From contig JAABTE010000001.1 in the NCBI GenBank assembly GCA_011390035.1, forward strand, positions 1 to 30,295: a stretch of DNA of 30,295 nt. Reading direction: 5' to 3'. The notes beneath the pieces are model-generated. The model saw nothing but the letters and a program-made list of their open reading frames with translations, made no database searches and was not told the origin of the DNA. This document shows positions 21,038 through 28,600 of the stretch, piece after piece. The position numbers and the translations under genes were made by a program. Source of the DNA: Desulfobacteraceae bacterium (GTDB lineage Bacteria > Desulfobacterota > Desulfobacteria > Desulfobacterales > JAABSP01). Position 1 is the first letter of the stretch. Each line of letters opens with the position of its first letter.

Positions 21038-22446
21038 TCCACCACTTCCACCCCCATGGCCCGATACAGCTCGGCCTTGGAGATTTTAAAGTTGTAAAGC
21101 GCCGTGTAATAATTCGACATGGTTCGGGTCAACTGGGTCTGGGAGTCCAGCACGTCGGTGGTGGTGGACACCTGGTTTCGGTACCGCTCCTCGCTGATGC
21201 GGAAGCTCTCCTGGGCCTGCTCCACGGCCTTCTGGACCGTGACGATGTTGCGCTCGGACTCCCGGGTGTTCAGATAGGCCCGCTTTACCTGCAGGGTCAC
21301 GGCGTCCACCACCTGGGCGAATTCGTACTTGGCCTGGGTCAGGCGGCTTCGCTCCGCGTTGACCGCGTAGTGGGTCCGGCCCCATTCCCAGAAGTTCCAG
21401 GAGGCCACGGCCGACACCTCCCAGGTGGAATCGTCCTCGATGCCGGGGCCGCCGTCAAGCTTCCAGTCGTCGCCCCGCTGATAGACATTCCCCCGCACCT
21501 CCACGTTGGGAAAGTAATCGCCGGCGGTCACATCCTTCTCCCGCTCGGCCACGGCCACCTCCATGTTCGCCACCCGGATCTCCTCGCGCTTCTCCCGGGC
21601 GATGGCCAGGCAGGTGTCGATGTCCTTGTCGAAGGAGACAAAATAAAGCGCGTCTTCCAGGCTCACCGGCGCGTTGATGGGCCGGCGCAGCAGGACGTTG
21701 AAGTTGGAGCGGGCGATCTCCAGGTTGTTTTCCGCGGTGATCAGCTCCTGGCGGGCGTTGGCCAGCTCCACCTCGGCCCTGAGAAAGTCGTTGATCGGCG
21801 TCAGGCCCACCTTGTGGAATTTGCGCGCCACCTCCTTGTGGGCATCAAGCTGCACCACGGCCTGCTGCGCCACGGATACCAGCTTCTGGGCCTTCAGAAT
21901 GTTAAAAAAGGCGCGCTTGGCGTCCAGGATGATGTCCTGGCGGGCGATCTCCTCGGAGAGCCGGGCAACGTCAACGCCCAAAGCGGCGATGCGGTACCGG
22001 TTGAGGATGGAAAAGCCGGTGAAAACCGGCTGGGCGACGGACCCCACCAGGGTGTGCCGCTCGCTGGACAGCCGCTCGTCGGCCGGGTCCTCGAACCGGC
22101 GGTATTCATAGCCGGCGCTGAAGGTGGGCAGGAAATCCGCGCGCCGGGACTTTCGCATGGCATCTGCCGCCTGGGTGGCCTCCTTGCGGATCTTGATCTC
22201 CAGGTTGGCGGCAAGGGCCGCCCGGATGGTCTCCATCAGGGTAAATTCCCTCTCCGCCGCCGAGGCCGTCCCCGGCCCTGGCCAGGCAAGGGCAAGCGGC
22301 AGGGCCAGCAACAGGATCGGGCAAACCCTGAATAACAGCGCATGAAAGCGCGACGCGCTCCTTCGATAACCGCCCCTGAAAGGGGAATGGATGCGGGCGT
22401 GGAATGGTGTCAACTGGATGTCCTCCGGATTGGGATTGACCTTCAT
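21034..22446 (-). CDS. TolC-family outer-membrane efflux protein
   Basis: Outer-membrane channel-tunnel protein of the TolC superfamily, 470 residues. The signal peptide lies unusually far in (hydrophobic core VCPILLLALPLALAW, about 41-55, cut near TASAA) because about 35 residues precede it. The start could be misjudged, but no later in-frame ATG, GTG or TTG lies before the hydrophobic core. Two OEP-type repeats follow: TLMETIRAALAANLEIKI...LVGSVAQPVFTG and a second from EVAVAEREKDVTAGDYFPNVEV to LYNFKISKAELYRAMG, with long helices between. No membrane-fusion or inner-membrane pump gene is adjacent. It is first in the ftsEX-envC-ctpA operon. The region before it is shared with the divergent pyrE gene. 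No good ribosome-binding site is seen. Confidence 0.9.
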   Translation of the reverse strand: MKVNPNPEDIQLTPFHARIHSPFRGGYRRSASRFHALLFRVCPILLLALPLALAWPGPGTASAAEREFTLMETIRAALAANLEIKIRKEATQAADAMRKSRRADFLPTFSAGYEYRRFEDPADERLSSERHTLVGSVAQPVFTGFSILNRYRIAALGVDVARLSEEIARQDIILDAKRAFFNILKAQKLVSVAQQAVVQLDAHKEVARKFHKVGLTPINDFLRAEVELANARQELITAENNLEIARSNFNVLLRRPINAPVSLEDALYFVSFDKDIDTCLAIAREKREEIRVANMEVAVAEREKDVTAGDYFPNVEVRGNVYQRGDDWKLDGGPGIEDDSTWEVSAVASWNFWEWGRTHYAVNAERSRLTQAKYEFAQVVDAVTLQVKRAYLNTRESERNIVTVQKAVEQAQESFRISEERYRNQVSTTTDVLDSQTQLTRTMSNYYTALYNFKISKAELYRAMGVEVVE

Positions 22447-22509
22447 GGATCAAACTGATATGAGAACGGTGGCGTTCAGGGAGTGCCGTTCCCGGTTTTC
22501 CTTGCGCGA

Positions 22510-22562
22510 GCCTCCACTGGAAATCCCATTAACAGGCTTCTTCCATTTCAGTGGAGGCTTTT
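22510..22562 (+). terminator. Terminator-like hairpin in the pyrE leader (attenuator candidate)
   Basis: GCCTCCACTG+AAAT (22510-22524) pairs with ATTT+CAGTGGAGGC (22545-22558): a 14-bp stem with one bulged G and a 20-base loop, followed by TTTT. This is the shape of an intrinsic terminator on the plus strand, yet no plus-strand gene lies upstream, only the 5' end of the divergent tolC-like gene. Pyrimidine genes such as E. coli pyrE are controlled by attenuation, so a leader terminator is a plausible role. Confidence 0.5.
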
Positions 22563-22566
22563 ACCC

Positions 22567-22572
22567 TATTAT
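22567..22572 (+). promoter_or_regulatory. Possible -10 box of pyrE
   Basis: TATTAT lies 28 bases before the pyrE ATG. No good -35 is found at 16-18 bases upstream (ATTTCA is the nearest). If used, the mRNA leader would be about 20 bases, lack a Shine-Dalgarno sequence, and bypass the upstream hairpin. Confidence 0.3.
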
Positions 22573-22600
22573 ACACGGAAAATCAACCTTATCGTCAATT

Positions 22601-23161
22601 ATGAAAAACGAACTGATCCAGATTCTGCGGGAAAAATCGTTCCGATATTCCATGGAGCCGACCTTCCGCCTCGTCTCCGGCCGCATGAGCCGGTTCTATG
22701 TCAACTGCAAGCCCACCACCCTTAGCCCCCGGGGCATGTACCTGTGCGGCCACCTGATCTTTGACGCCGTGGCGGATCTGGACATCCGGGGCGTGGGCGG
22801 CCTGACCTTCGGCGCCGATCCGCTGGCCATGGCCACCGCCTTCGCGTCGGCCATCAAGGACAGGCCGCTGAAGGCCTTTTCCATCCGCAAGACCCAAAAG
22901 GACCATGGGATCGTCAAGTGGATCGAGGGGGACATGGCGCCGGGCGAGCCGGTGGCCATCCTCGAAGACGTTGTCACCACCGGCGGCTCCACCTTGAAGG
23001 CGATTGAGCGGGCCGAGTCCGAGGGCTTGTCCGTGGTCCGCGTGGTCACGCTGGTGGATCGCCAGGAAGGCGGCATGGAGGCCATCCGCGAGCGGGTGCC
23101 GGACGCCGTGGCCATCATCTCCCGGGACGATCTGCTGCCGGACGGCTTTCCGATTCGGTAG
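22601..23161 (+). CDS. pyrE: Orotate phosphoribosyltransferase
   Basis: Joins orotate and PRPP to make orotidine 5'-phosphate in pyrimidine synthesis; cytoplasmic. 186 residues, within the family range. The type I phosphoribosyltransferase PRPP loop is ILEDVVTTGGSTLKA (about 129-143). The N-terminal SGRMSRFYVNCKPTTL and GGLTFGADPLA match the family, and AFSIRKTQKDHG is the flexible catalytic loop region. The start is the ATG at 22601; the frame is open further up to 22391 but that part crosses the divergent tolC-like gene and a hairpin. No Shine-Dalgarno sequence precedes the ATG. Its last 47 bases overlap the 3' end of the convergent transglutaminase gene. Confidence 0.93.
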   Translation: MKNELIQILREKSFRYSMEPTFRLVSGRMSRFYVNCKPTTLSPRGMYLCGHLIFDAVADLDIRGVGGLTFGADPLAMATAFASAIKDRPLKAFSIRKTQKDHGIVKWIEGDMAPGEPVAILEDVVTTGGSTLKAIERAESEGLSVVRVVTLVDRQEGGMEAIRERVPDAVAIISRDDLLPDGFPIR

Positions 23162-25403
23162 ACCCGGCGATGGGGCCGGTGATCGGGCCGGTGATCGGGC
23201 CGGTGACGGCATCGGCGCCCGGCCCCGCCGCCGCATCGGCAGCCGGATCGCCGCCCGGGCCGAAAGGCGCGTCGGAAGCGGCGGCCATCCATCGGCGCGC
23301 GCCGGCGGCCAGCTCGCGCCGCTCGGCCGGGCCGATGCCGGACGGATCGAAGCGATACCGGTTGTGAAGGCCAAGCAGGGGGCGCAAGGGGCCGACATCC
23401 AGCGAGGGCGGCCCGTCCGCGGCCAGCCGGTTCAGCCATCCACTGAGGGCCTCGCCCGGCCGGGGCCCCCAGCCGGCCGCCGCCAGCCGGGCGATCACCT
23501 CGAAAAACTCCGAATCCATTCCGCCCAGGGCCATGGGGTCCGCCGCTTTTTCCGCCCCGTCCCGGGTGATCCGGCGGGGGCCGCGCCGGCCGACAAACCG
23601 CTTCACCAGCGCCAGCACCAGCGGAATCAGCAGCCAGGCCAGGTGCTTTCTCAGGTCCCGCCGCCACTTGAGCAGCGAGACCCGGAAGGACAGCCATTCC
23701 CACAGATCGGCCATGCCCCGGAGCCAGCCGCCCTCCCCCGCCTCGGCCGCCATCCAGTCCGGCGGGGTGGTGTCCACATCCACCCATCGCCCATCCACCC
23801 ATGCCTGGGCCCAGGAGTGGGCGTGCCGGTCCCGCACCAGAAAACAGCCCTCCAGGCGGCTGTATTCATCCACCATGTAGCCCACGGCGTATCGGGCCGG
23901 GATGCCCGCGGCCCGCAGGAGCAGCGTCGTTGCGGAGGCGAAGTACTCGCAATGGCCCGCGTGGTTCAGCTCCAGAAAATCGGCCAGCCCGTCGGCCCGC
24001 TGGATGGGGCCGCCCCCCAGGGTATAGGTGTATTCCCGTCGAAAATAGGCCATCACCTCCCGGAAAACCGCCGCCGGCTCCTTTCCTATCAGATTCAGCC
24101 GCGCCACAATCTCATAGATGACCTCCAAACCCCGGTCCGGCAGGGTATGGTCCTGGACGACCGGCGGATCGGCAAACGCCGATCCGGGGCCGAATCGAAT
24201 CACCGGAGCGATCAGGCCCGGCGCCCCGATGACCCGCGCCGCCCCGTAGGGGTTGCGCTCCAGGCGGTCCACCGGCAGGTTTTCCACGCGCCGGGCGCCC
24301 ATCGGCAACTTTAGCAGCCCAACCCGTTCCCGCACGGGCATGATGACCTTCAACCAGCCCTCCGCCGGGCCGGCGGGGGCCTCGGCCGATGCCGCCCCGC
24401 CCGATGCTGCCCCGCCCGGTTCCGCCCCGCCCGGTTCCGCCCCGCCCGGTTCCGCCTCGCCCGGTTCCGCCTCGCCCGATGCCGCCCCGCCCGGTTCCGC
24501 GCCCCCCAATTCCGCGCCCCCCGGATCGGGCGGCGCCGACGTCAGGTTCCAGGCCTCCGGATCATCCGGGTCGGCTCGCAGGGGAGTGAAATCGGACTTG
24601 TATGCGTACCACATGTTATATCTGAATATATTGTACCCGGCCTCCCGGAGCAGAAACGGCCCGGCCTCCGGCGGCGGCCCTTTAACCCGAAAGCGGATTC
24701 TGCCGGAAAACTTCAGCGCCCCGATCTCGCCGATGGCCGTCAGGTTCCGGTTCACATCCGGCTCTCCATCCATGCCGCCGAACCATTCCAGCCCCTTTTG
24801 CTCCAAAAAGGCCTGAAACCGGTTCAGCGCCCCGGCGCCGCCGTGGCCCATGAGGCCGGCTGCCAAAAGCAGGGCGAGCCACAGGGCGGCCGGATATCGT
24901 CCCGAGCGGAAGCGCAGTATCCCCCATGCGGTCAGCAGGATGGCGCCGATGTAAAATCCGCTCCCCGGCCGGTTGGCGGCCCCGGCCGACAGCAGGCACA
25001 TCAGCCCGTAAGGGTAGCGCAGGTCCACGAGGCGGGGGGGGCGGGCGCTGTTCTCCTCCCCCTTTCGGATCAGCAGGGACAGGGCCCGCAGATCCACCCC
25101 CGGCCCGGCGCCGTACGCCTGGGCGGCCAGTATGGGAAAGTAGGCGATGGGCAGCCACCGCAGCAGGATGAAGACCACCCGGGTCGCCTCCTCGGTGGCC
25201 AGCAGCCAGATCGCCATGCCCACCACAATCAGGGTGCAGGCGTCGGATATCCGGCTGAAGTCGGAAAGGTCGAACGCCCACCGCCGCTGCGCCCACCGGC
25301 TCCCCGCCAGGATGGCGGCCATGGGAAGGGCCGGCGGCGCCAGCCCGGCCTGCCATCCCCAAAACAGCAGGCAGGCCACTGTCCAGAAGGGGGGCGGCGT
25401 CAT
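23115..25403 (-). CDS. TgpA-like transmembrane transglutaminase-domain protein
   Basis: 762 residues. The N-terminal half is membrane (about six helices between residues 5 and 190). A periplasmic transglutaminase-like domain (about 420-560) has the full triad: Cys in NHAGHCEYFAS (C485), His in RDRHAHSW (H529) and Asp in WVDVDTTPP (about D544). A further membrane helix (about 585-605, HLAWLLIPLVLALV) and a C-terminal helical domain follow. Pseudomonas TgpA is an essential-type relative of unknown substrate. Two low-complexity inserts are seen: nine GGAEP-like pentapeptides (about 294-338) and GPITGPITGPIAG near the C-terminus. The start is the ATG at 25403, overlapping the DUF58 TGA (ATGA). 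A longer frame to 26312 runs inside the DUF58 gene and is rejected. The stop at 23115 lies within pyrE. Confidence 0.9.
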   Translation of the reverse strand: MTPPPFWTVACLLFWGWQAGLAPPALPMAAILAGSRWAQRRWAFDLSDFSRISDACTLIVVGMAIWLLATEEATRVVFILLRWLPIAYFPILAAQAYGAGPGVDLRALSLLIRKGEENSARPPRLVDLRYPYGLMCLLSAGAANRPGSGFYIGAILLTAWGILRFRSGRYPAALWLALLLAAGLMGHGGAGALNRFQAFLEQKGLEWFGGMDGEPDVNRNLTAIGEIGALKFSGRIRFRVKGPPPEAGPFLLREAGYNIFRYNMWYAYKSDFTPLRADPDDPEAWNLTSAPPDPGGAELGGAEPGGAASGEAEPGEAEPGGAEPGGAEPGGAASGGAASAEAPAGPAEGWLKVIMPVRERVGLLKLPMGARRVENLPVDRLERNPYGAARVIGAPGLIAPVIRFGPGSAFADPPVVQDHTLPDRGLEVIYEIVARLNLIGKEPAAVFREVMAYFRREYTYTLGGGPIQRADGLADFLELNHAGHCEYFASATTLLLRAAGIPARYAVGYMVDEYSRLEGCFLVRDRHAHSWAQAWVDGRWVDVDTTPPDWMAAEAGEGGWLRGMADLWEWLSFRVSLLKWRRDLRKHLAWLLIPLVLALVKRFVGRRGPRRITRDGAEKAADPMALGGMDSEFFEVIARLAAAGWGPRPGEALSGWLNRLAADGPPSLDVGPLRPLLGLHNRYRFDPSGIGPAERRELAAGARRWMAAASDAPFGPGGDPAADAAAGPGADAVTGPITGPITGPIAGSTESESRPAADRPGR
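23173..23208. repeat. Three 12-bp tandem repeats near the end of the transglutaminase gene
   Basis: GGGCCGGTGATC occurs at 23173-23184 and 23185-23196, with a near copy at 23197-23208. On the minus strand it encodes GPITGPITGP. It begins 12 bases past the pyrE stop codon. Confidence 0.8.
24388..24522. repeat. Nine tandem 15-bp repeats in the transglutaminase gene
   Basis: Nine consecutive 15-base units close to GGTTCCGCCCCGCCC; two are identical neighbours (24418-24447) and the rest differ at one to four bases. They encode pentapeptides of GGAEP/GEAEP/GGAAS type on the minus strand. They are frame-neutral, so copy-number change would lengthen or shorten a periplasmic linker without breaking the gene. 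Confidence 0.9.
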
Positions 25404-26764
25404 GTGGCCATCCTCGCGAGATCCGCCGCCGCCCGCCCCGCCCGCACCTGCATAAACCGATCCGGCGCGTCGGCCATTGGGCCCGGCTCCGGCGGTGGCG
25501 CGCCGTCTTTCGTGATCAGCAGCACCCGAACCGGCACATTGGCGGACCGCAGGCGGGCGATGAAGTCCCGGCGGGGCGCGTCCCAGTCGATCAGCACGCA
25601 GACGCATCCGGAAAGCGCCCCCGCGTCGGACAGCACCATGGGCGGCAGGACATCGAAGGGCTGGTCCGCGCAGGGGGACACCGCGGCCAGGGCCTCCAGC
25701 AGGGCATTGGTATCCGAAAGCCCCCGGCCCGAGGTGACGCGGATCATCCGGGGCCCCACAAAGACCAGGTCCAGCAGGGAATCGTTTGTGAGAACGGTGA
25801 CGGCAAAAGAGGCGGCTACGGAGACGGCCTCCTCGAAGACCAGGCTCCGGCGCCGCCGGGTGAAGGTGTCCAGCACCAGGGCGTGGCGGACGAAAAACTC
25901 GTCCTGATATTCCTTGACCACCGGCTTTCCTGTCCGGGCCCAGCTTCGCCAGTGGATGCGCCGCAGGCTGTCGCCGGGCCGGTAATCCCGCAGGGAGACG
26001 AACTCCTCGGAATCGCCCACGGAGGTGGTCAGGGCCACCCCGCCCGACTGATAGCGCCGCCCCTCCGGCAGGGTGGCGGGCGGCAGCGGGTAGCGCCGGG
26101 GCAGCACCATCATCTGCTGGGGCGCCTTGACGCCGAGCAGGGAATGGACAAGGCCAAGGGGGTCCGGCCGTGCGATGGTCACCCCCGTGAAGCGGAGCGC
26201 CCCCCGCCGGGCCGGCGTGACCTCCATGACCACCGCCGCGGTCCCGCCGGCGGGGATGTCCGGCATGGGTCGGGGGCCGGGCAGCCGGGGCCGGGCGGTT
26301 TCCACCAGCCACTGGAATCGATAGAACCGGACAAACCGGTCGAAGAAATTCCGACGCCGCTCCCCCGGCTCCGGGGTGCTGACAAAGGTCTGGTAATCGG
26401 GCACCCCGTCGGCCACCTCCTCCATCAGAAACAGCCCCCGCTGGACCCTTCGGCCCCGGTTTTCAATCACCACCCGATACGCCACGGGCGAGCCTGCCGT
26501 TCCGTATCGCGGCAGCAGGCGCCGCGCCGTCAGGCGGGCCCGGAAAAAGGGCGTCCAGGCCACCGCCACGGCCATCAGGGCCGAAAAAAAGCAGAAGGCC
26601 TGGTATCCCAGGGTCCGGTTGGTGTCCACCCCCACCACGGCGGCGGCCACAATGGCCCCGACAATCATCCTGCCGGCGGAGGTGAGCCGCCGGCGGCTCC
26701 AGCCTTCCATCCCGTGGAAAAAGCGAAAGAGCCCGTAAAAAATTCGTCCGTTGAAAATCCGCAT
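25400..26764 (-). CDS. DUF58-domain protein
   Basis: 454 residues. Two hydrophobic segments near the N-terminus (about 30-70, MIVGAIVAAAVVGV and QAFCFFSALMAVAVAW) anchor it. A beta-rich region (about 90-215) is followed by the DUF58 hallmark DYRPGDSLRRIHWRSWARTGKP (written here in part; core GDSLRRIHWRSWA) and a VWA-like fold with VLDTFTRRRRS. DUF58 proteins usually act with a MoxR AAA ATPase and a TgpA-like transglutaminase; here the transglutaminase follows with a 4-base overlap but no MoxR gene precedes it. The start ATG at 26764 has AGGAG four bases upstream. Function is unknown; an envelope or assembly role is usual speculation. Confidence 0.9.
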   Translation of the reverse strand: MRIFNGRIFYGLFRFFHGMEGWSRRRLTSAGRMIVGAIVAAAVVGVDTNRTLGYQAFCFFSALMAVAVAWTPFFRARLTARRLLPRYGTAGSPVAYRVVIENRGRRVQRGLFLMEEVADGVPDYQTFVSTPEPGERRRNFFDRFVRFYRFQWLVETARPRLPGPRPMPDIPAGGTAAVVMEVTPARRGALRFTGVTIARPDPLGLVHSLLGVKAPQQMMVLPRRYPLPPATLPEGRRYQSGGVALTTSVGDSEEFVSLRDYRPGDSLRRIHWRSWARTGKPVVKEYQDEFFVRHALVLDTFTRRRRSLVFEEAVSVAASFAVTVLTNDSLLDLVFVGPRMIRVTSGRGLSDTNALLEALAAVSPCADQPFDVLPPMVLSDAGALSGCVCVLIDWDAPRRDFIARLRSANVPVRVLLITKDGAPPPEPGPMADAPDRFMQVRAGRAAADLARMAT

Positions 26765-26931
26765 TCCGCTCCTGTTCTCCGACGCCGATCAGCTTAACAC
26801 AAAAGACCGGGAGGGGCAATCCGCCGAACCCGCCGGCGAGGGGGGCCGTCAGGATTGATTCGAGCATGAACTACAAGGATTTTGTTTAAGAAAGGATTGC
26901 TTACAGTCCCGGAAGATAATCCCTTTTATGA

Positions 26932-26960
26932 TTGACATGCGACCCGGTGTACTATTAAAT
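26932..26960 (+). promoter_or_regulatory. Promoter of the histidine kinase operon
   Basis: Perfect -35 TTGACA at 26932-26937 and, after 17 bases, TTAAAT at 26955-26960 (four of six consensus positions); TATTAA at 26953-26958 is the alternative with a 15-base spacer. Transcription would begin near 26967, inside the first TTGCCAGG repeat. Confidence 0.5.
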
Positions 26961-26961
26961 A

Positions 26962-26981
26962 TTGCCAGGCGTCTTGCCAGG
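26962..26981. promoter_or_regulatory. Direct repeat TTGCCAGG, possible operator
   Basis: TTGCCAGG occurs at 26962-26969 and 26974-26981, a 12-base period, right after the -10 box. A protein bound here would block the start of transcription; autoregulation by the operon's own response pathway is possible but unproven. Confidence 0.4.
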
Positions 26982-27077
26982 GGATCCACGCCCTCAGACG
27001 CGCGCCTTTGAAGAACTCACATCAAGCGATTTCGGCCGCGCCGCCGCCGGCAATCGCAATCCCTGCAAGGAAGCCGA

Positions 27078-28556
27078 ATGCACTTGGATAAAAAAACGGA
27101 AGCCACCATCATCATTGGCGTCAGCCTGCTCTTCGGGGTGATCTTCTGGATCGCCGACAGCTTCTTCGAGCTTTACCACTTCCATGAAAACCTCCGGTTC
27201 CTGCTGCTGGAGGGGCCTGAAACCTTCATGGAGTCGCTCATTTTCAAGATCTCCCCGCACACCCTGTTTCTGCGGATCGCCTTCATCATTGCCTCCCTGA
27301 TGGCCGGCCTGCTCACCGCCCTGCTGCTCTACCAGCGGCGCACAAGCGAGGAGGACCTGATCAGCGCCAGGGTCGAGCAGCGCAGGCTCGAGGAGAAATA
27401 CGACCGGTCCAAAAAAATGGAGGCCCTCGGGCTTTTGGCCGGCGGCGTGGCCCATGATTTGAACAACATCCTGTCCGGCGTGATCAGCTATCCGGAGCTA
27501 ATGATGATGGATCCGTCCCTCGGAAAGCATCATCGCGAGATGGTCCATGAGATCAAGCAGTCGGGCCATCGGGCCGCGGCCGTGGTCTCGGATCTTCTGA
27601 CCATCGCCCGGGGGGTGGCCCAGGCGCGGGCGCCCCTGGCCATGGGGCGGCTCATCGAGGATTATCTGGCCTCTCCGGAATGCCGGCAGTTGATCAACAC
27701 TCATCCCGACCTCGCCATCCGAAGGGAGATCCAGATCGATGCCATCCATGTACTCGGATCGGACATTCACATCCGCAAGACGCTGATGAACCTGGTCTCC
27801 AACGCGGCCGAGGCGATGGGCGGAGCCGGCGTGATCACCATCCGCTGCAAGGGCGTTGGCCTGGAAACGCCCCTGTCCGGATACATGGACATACCAGCCG
27901 GAGAATACGCGCTGATGAGTGTGTCGGACACGGGCGGCGGCATCTCGGCGGAAGACATGAACCGGATATTCGAGCCCTTTTACACCCGCAAGGCGATGGG
28001 CCGAAGCGGCACCGGCCTGGGCCTGACGGTGGTGTGGAACATGGTGAGGGACCACGCCGGCCATATCGATGTGGCAAGCGGGCCGGCCGGCACCACTTTT
28101 TCCATTTATCTGCCCGTCACCCGGGAGCGGCCGGACGAGCCGGGAGCGGCGCCGTCCATCACCGACCTGAAGGGCAACGGCGAAACGGTTCTGATCATCG
28201 ATGACGAGGCCACCCAGCGGGACATCGCCCGCCGGATGCTCGAGAAGCTGGGCTACCGGCCGGAGGCGGTGGAAAGCGGCGAGAAGGCCATACTGTTTCT
28301 GAAACAGCGGCCCATGGATCTGCTCCTGCTGGACATGGCGATGGACCCGGGAATGAACGGCCGGCAGGCCTATGAAAAGATACTGGAATTCCGCCCCGGA
28401 CAGAAGGCGCTCATCGCCAGCGGCTACGCGGAAACGGATGATGTGCGCAGCGCCCAGCAAAAGGGCGCCGACGGCTTCATCATGAAGCCCTACACGCTGG
28501 AGAAGCTGGGCCTGGCCGTTAAGTCCGCCCTTTCGGCCACGGGGCCGTCCCGATAG
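27078..28556 (+). CDS. Hybrid sensor histidine kinase with receiver domain
   Basis: 492 residues, inner membrane. Two membrane helices (about 8-28 and 63-85) flank a short periplasmic loop of about 34 residues, too small for a known sensor fold. A coiled-coil linker leads to the HisKA domain with phospho-acceptor H126 in GGVAHDLNN. The HATPase domain has NLVSNAAEAM (N box, about 238), SDTGGGIS (G1), FEPFYTRK (F box) and GTGLGL (G2, 311-316). The C-terminal receiver has the acidic pair D375/D376, phospho-acceptor D419 (LLLLDMAMDPG), S448 and K470, so it is complete. AAGGA lies 7 bases before the ATG at 27078. It is followed after 44 bases by two periplasmic binding-protein genes, which may supply the signal. 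No DNA-binding output partner is in the window. Confidence 0.94.
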   Translation: MHLDKKTEATIIIGVSLLFGVIFWIADSFFELYHFHENLRFLLLEGPETFMESLIFKISPHTLFLRIAFIIASLMAGLLTALLLYQRRTSEEDLISARVEQRRLEEKYDRSKKMEALGLLAGGVAHDLNNILSGVISYPELMMMDPSLGKHHREMVHEIKQSGHRAAAVVSDLLTIARGVAQARAPLAMGRLIEDYLASPECRQLINTHPDLAIRREIQIDAIHVLGSDIHIRKTLMNLVSNAAEAMGGAGVITIRCKGVGLETPLSGYMDIPAGEYALMSVSDTGGGISAEDMNRIFEPFYTRKAMGRSGTGLGLTVVWNMVRDHAGHIDVASGPAGTTFSIYLPVTRERPDEPGAAPSITDLKGNGETVLIIDDEATQRDIARRMLEKLGYRPEAVESGEKAILFLKQRPMDLLLLDMAMDPGMNGRQAYEKILEFRPGQKALIASGYAETDDVRSAQQKGADGFIMKPYTLEKLGLAVKSALSATGPSR

Positions 28557-28600
28557 ATTCCCGGCCGCATCAGGGCCTTCCGACAGGGAAAAAGCCTGAA

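Larger units (their letters stand above)
26765..27077. other. Divergent intergenic region between DUF58 and kinase genes
   Basis: 313 bases. The left part holds the leader of the DUF58 gene. The middle (26870-26960) is AT-richer and holds a copy of an AAGG...TTTAAGAAAGG motif also seen before the PBP and TRAP permease genes, then the plus-strand promoter and a pair of TTGCCAGG direct repeats. The right part is an untranslated leader without other visible structure. Confidence 0.5.

Noticed and set aside
22391..22600. 70-codon N-terminal extension of pyrE
   Set aside because: It runs across the divergent tolC-like start and the terminator-like hairpin; the family begins at MKNELIQILRE.
24388..24522. 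CRISPR-like array
   Set aside because: Units are contiguous with no spacers, and they code in frame within a gene. The same applies to the repeats at 3476-3520 and 23173-23208.
25404..26312. N-terminal extension of the transglutaminase frame to 1065 codons
   Set aside because: It lies wholly within the DUF58 gene in another frame. The ATG at 25403 overlaps the DUF58 stop as ATGA and gives a natural membrane-protein start.
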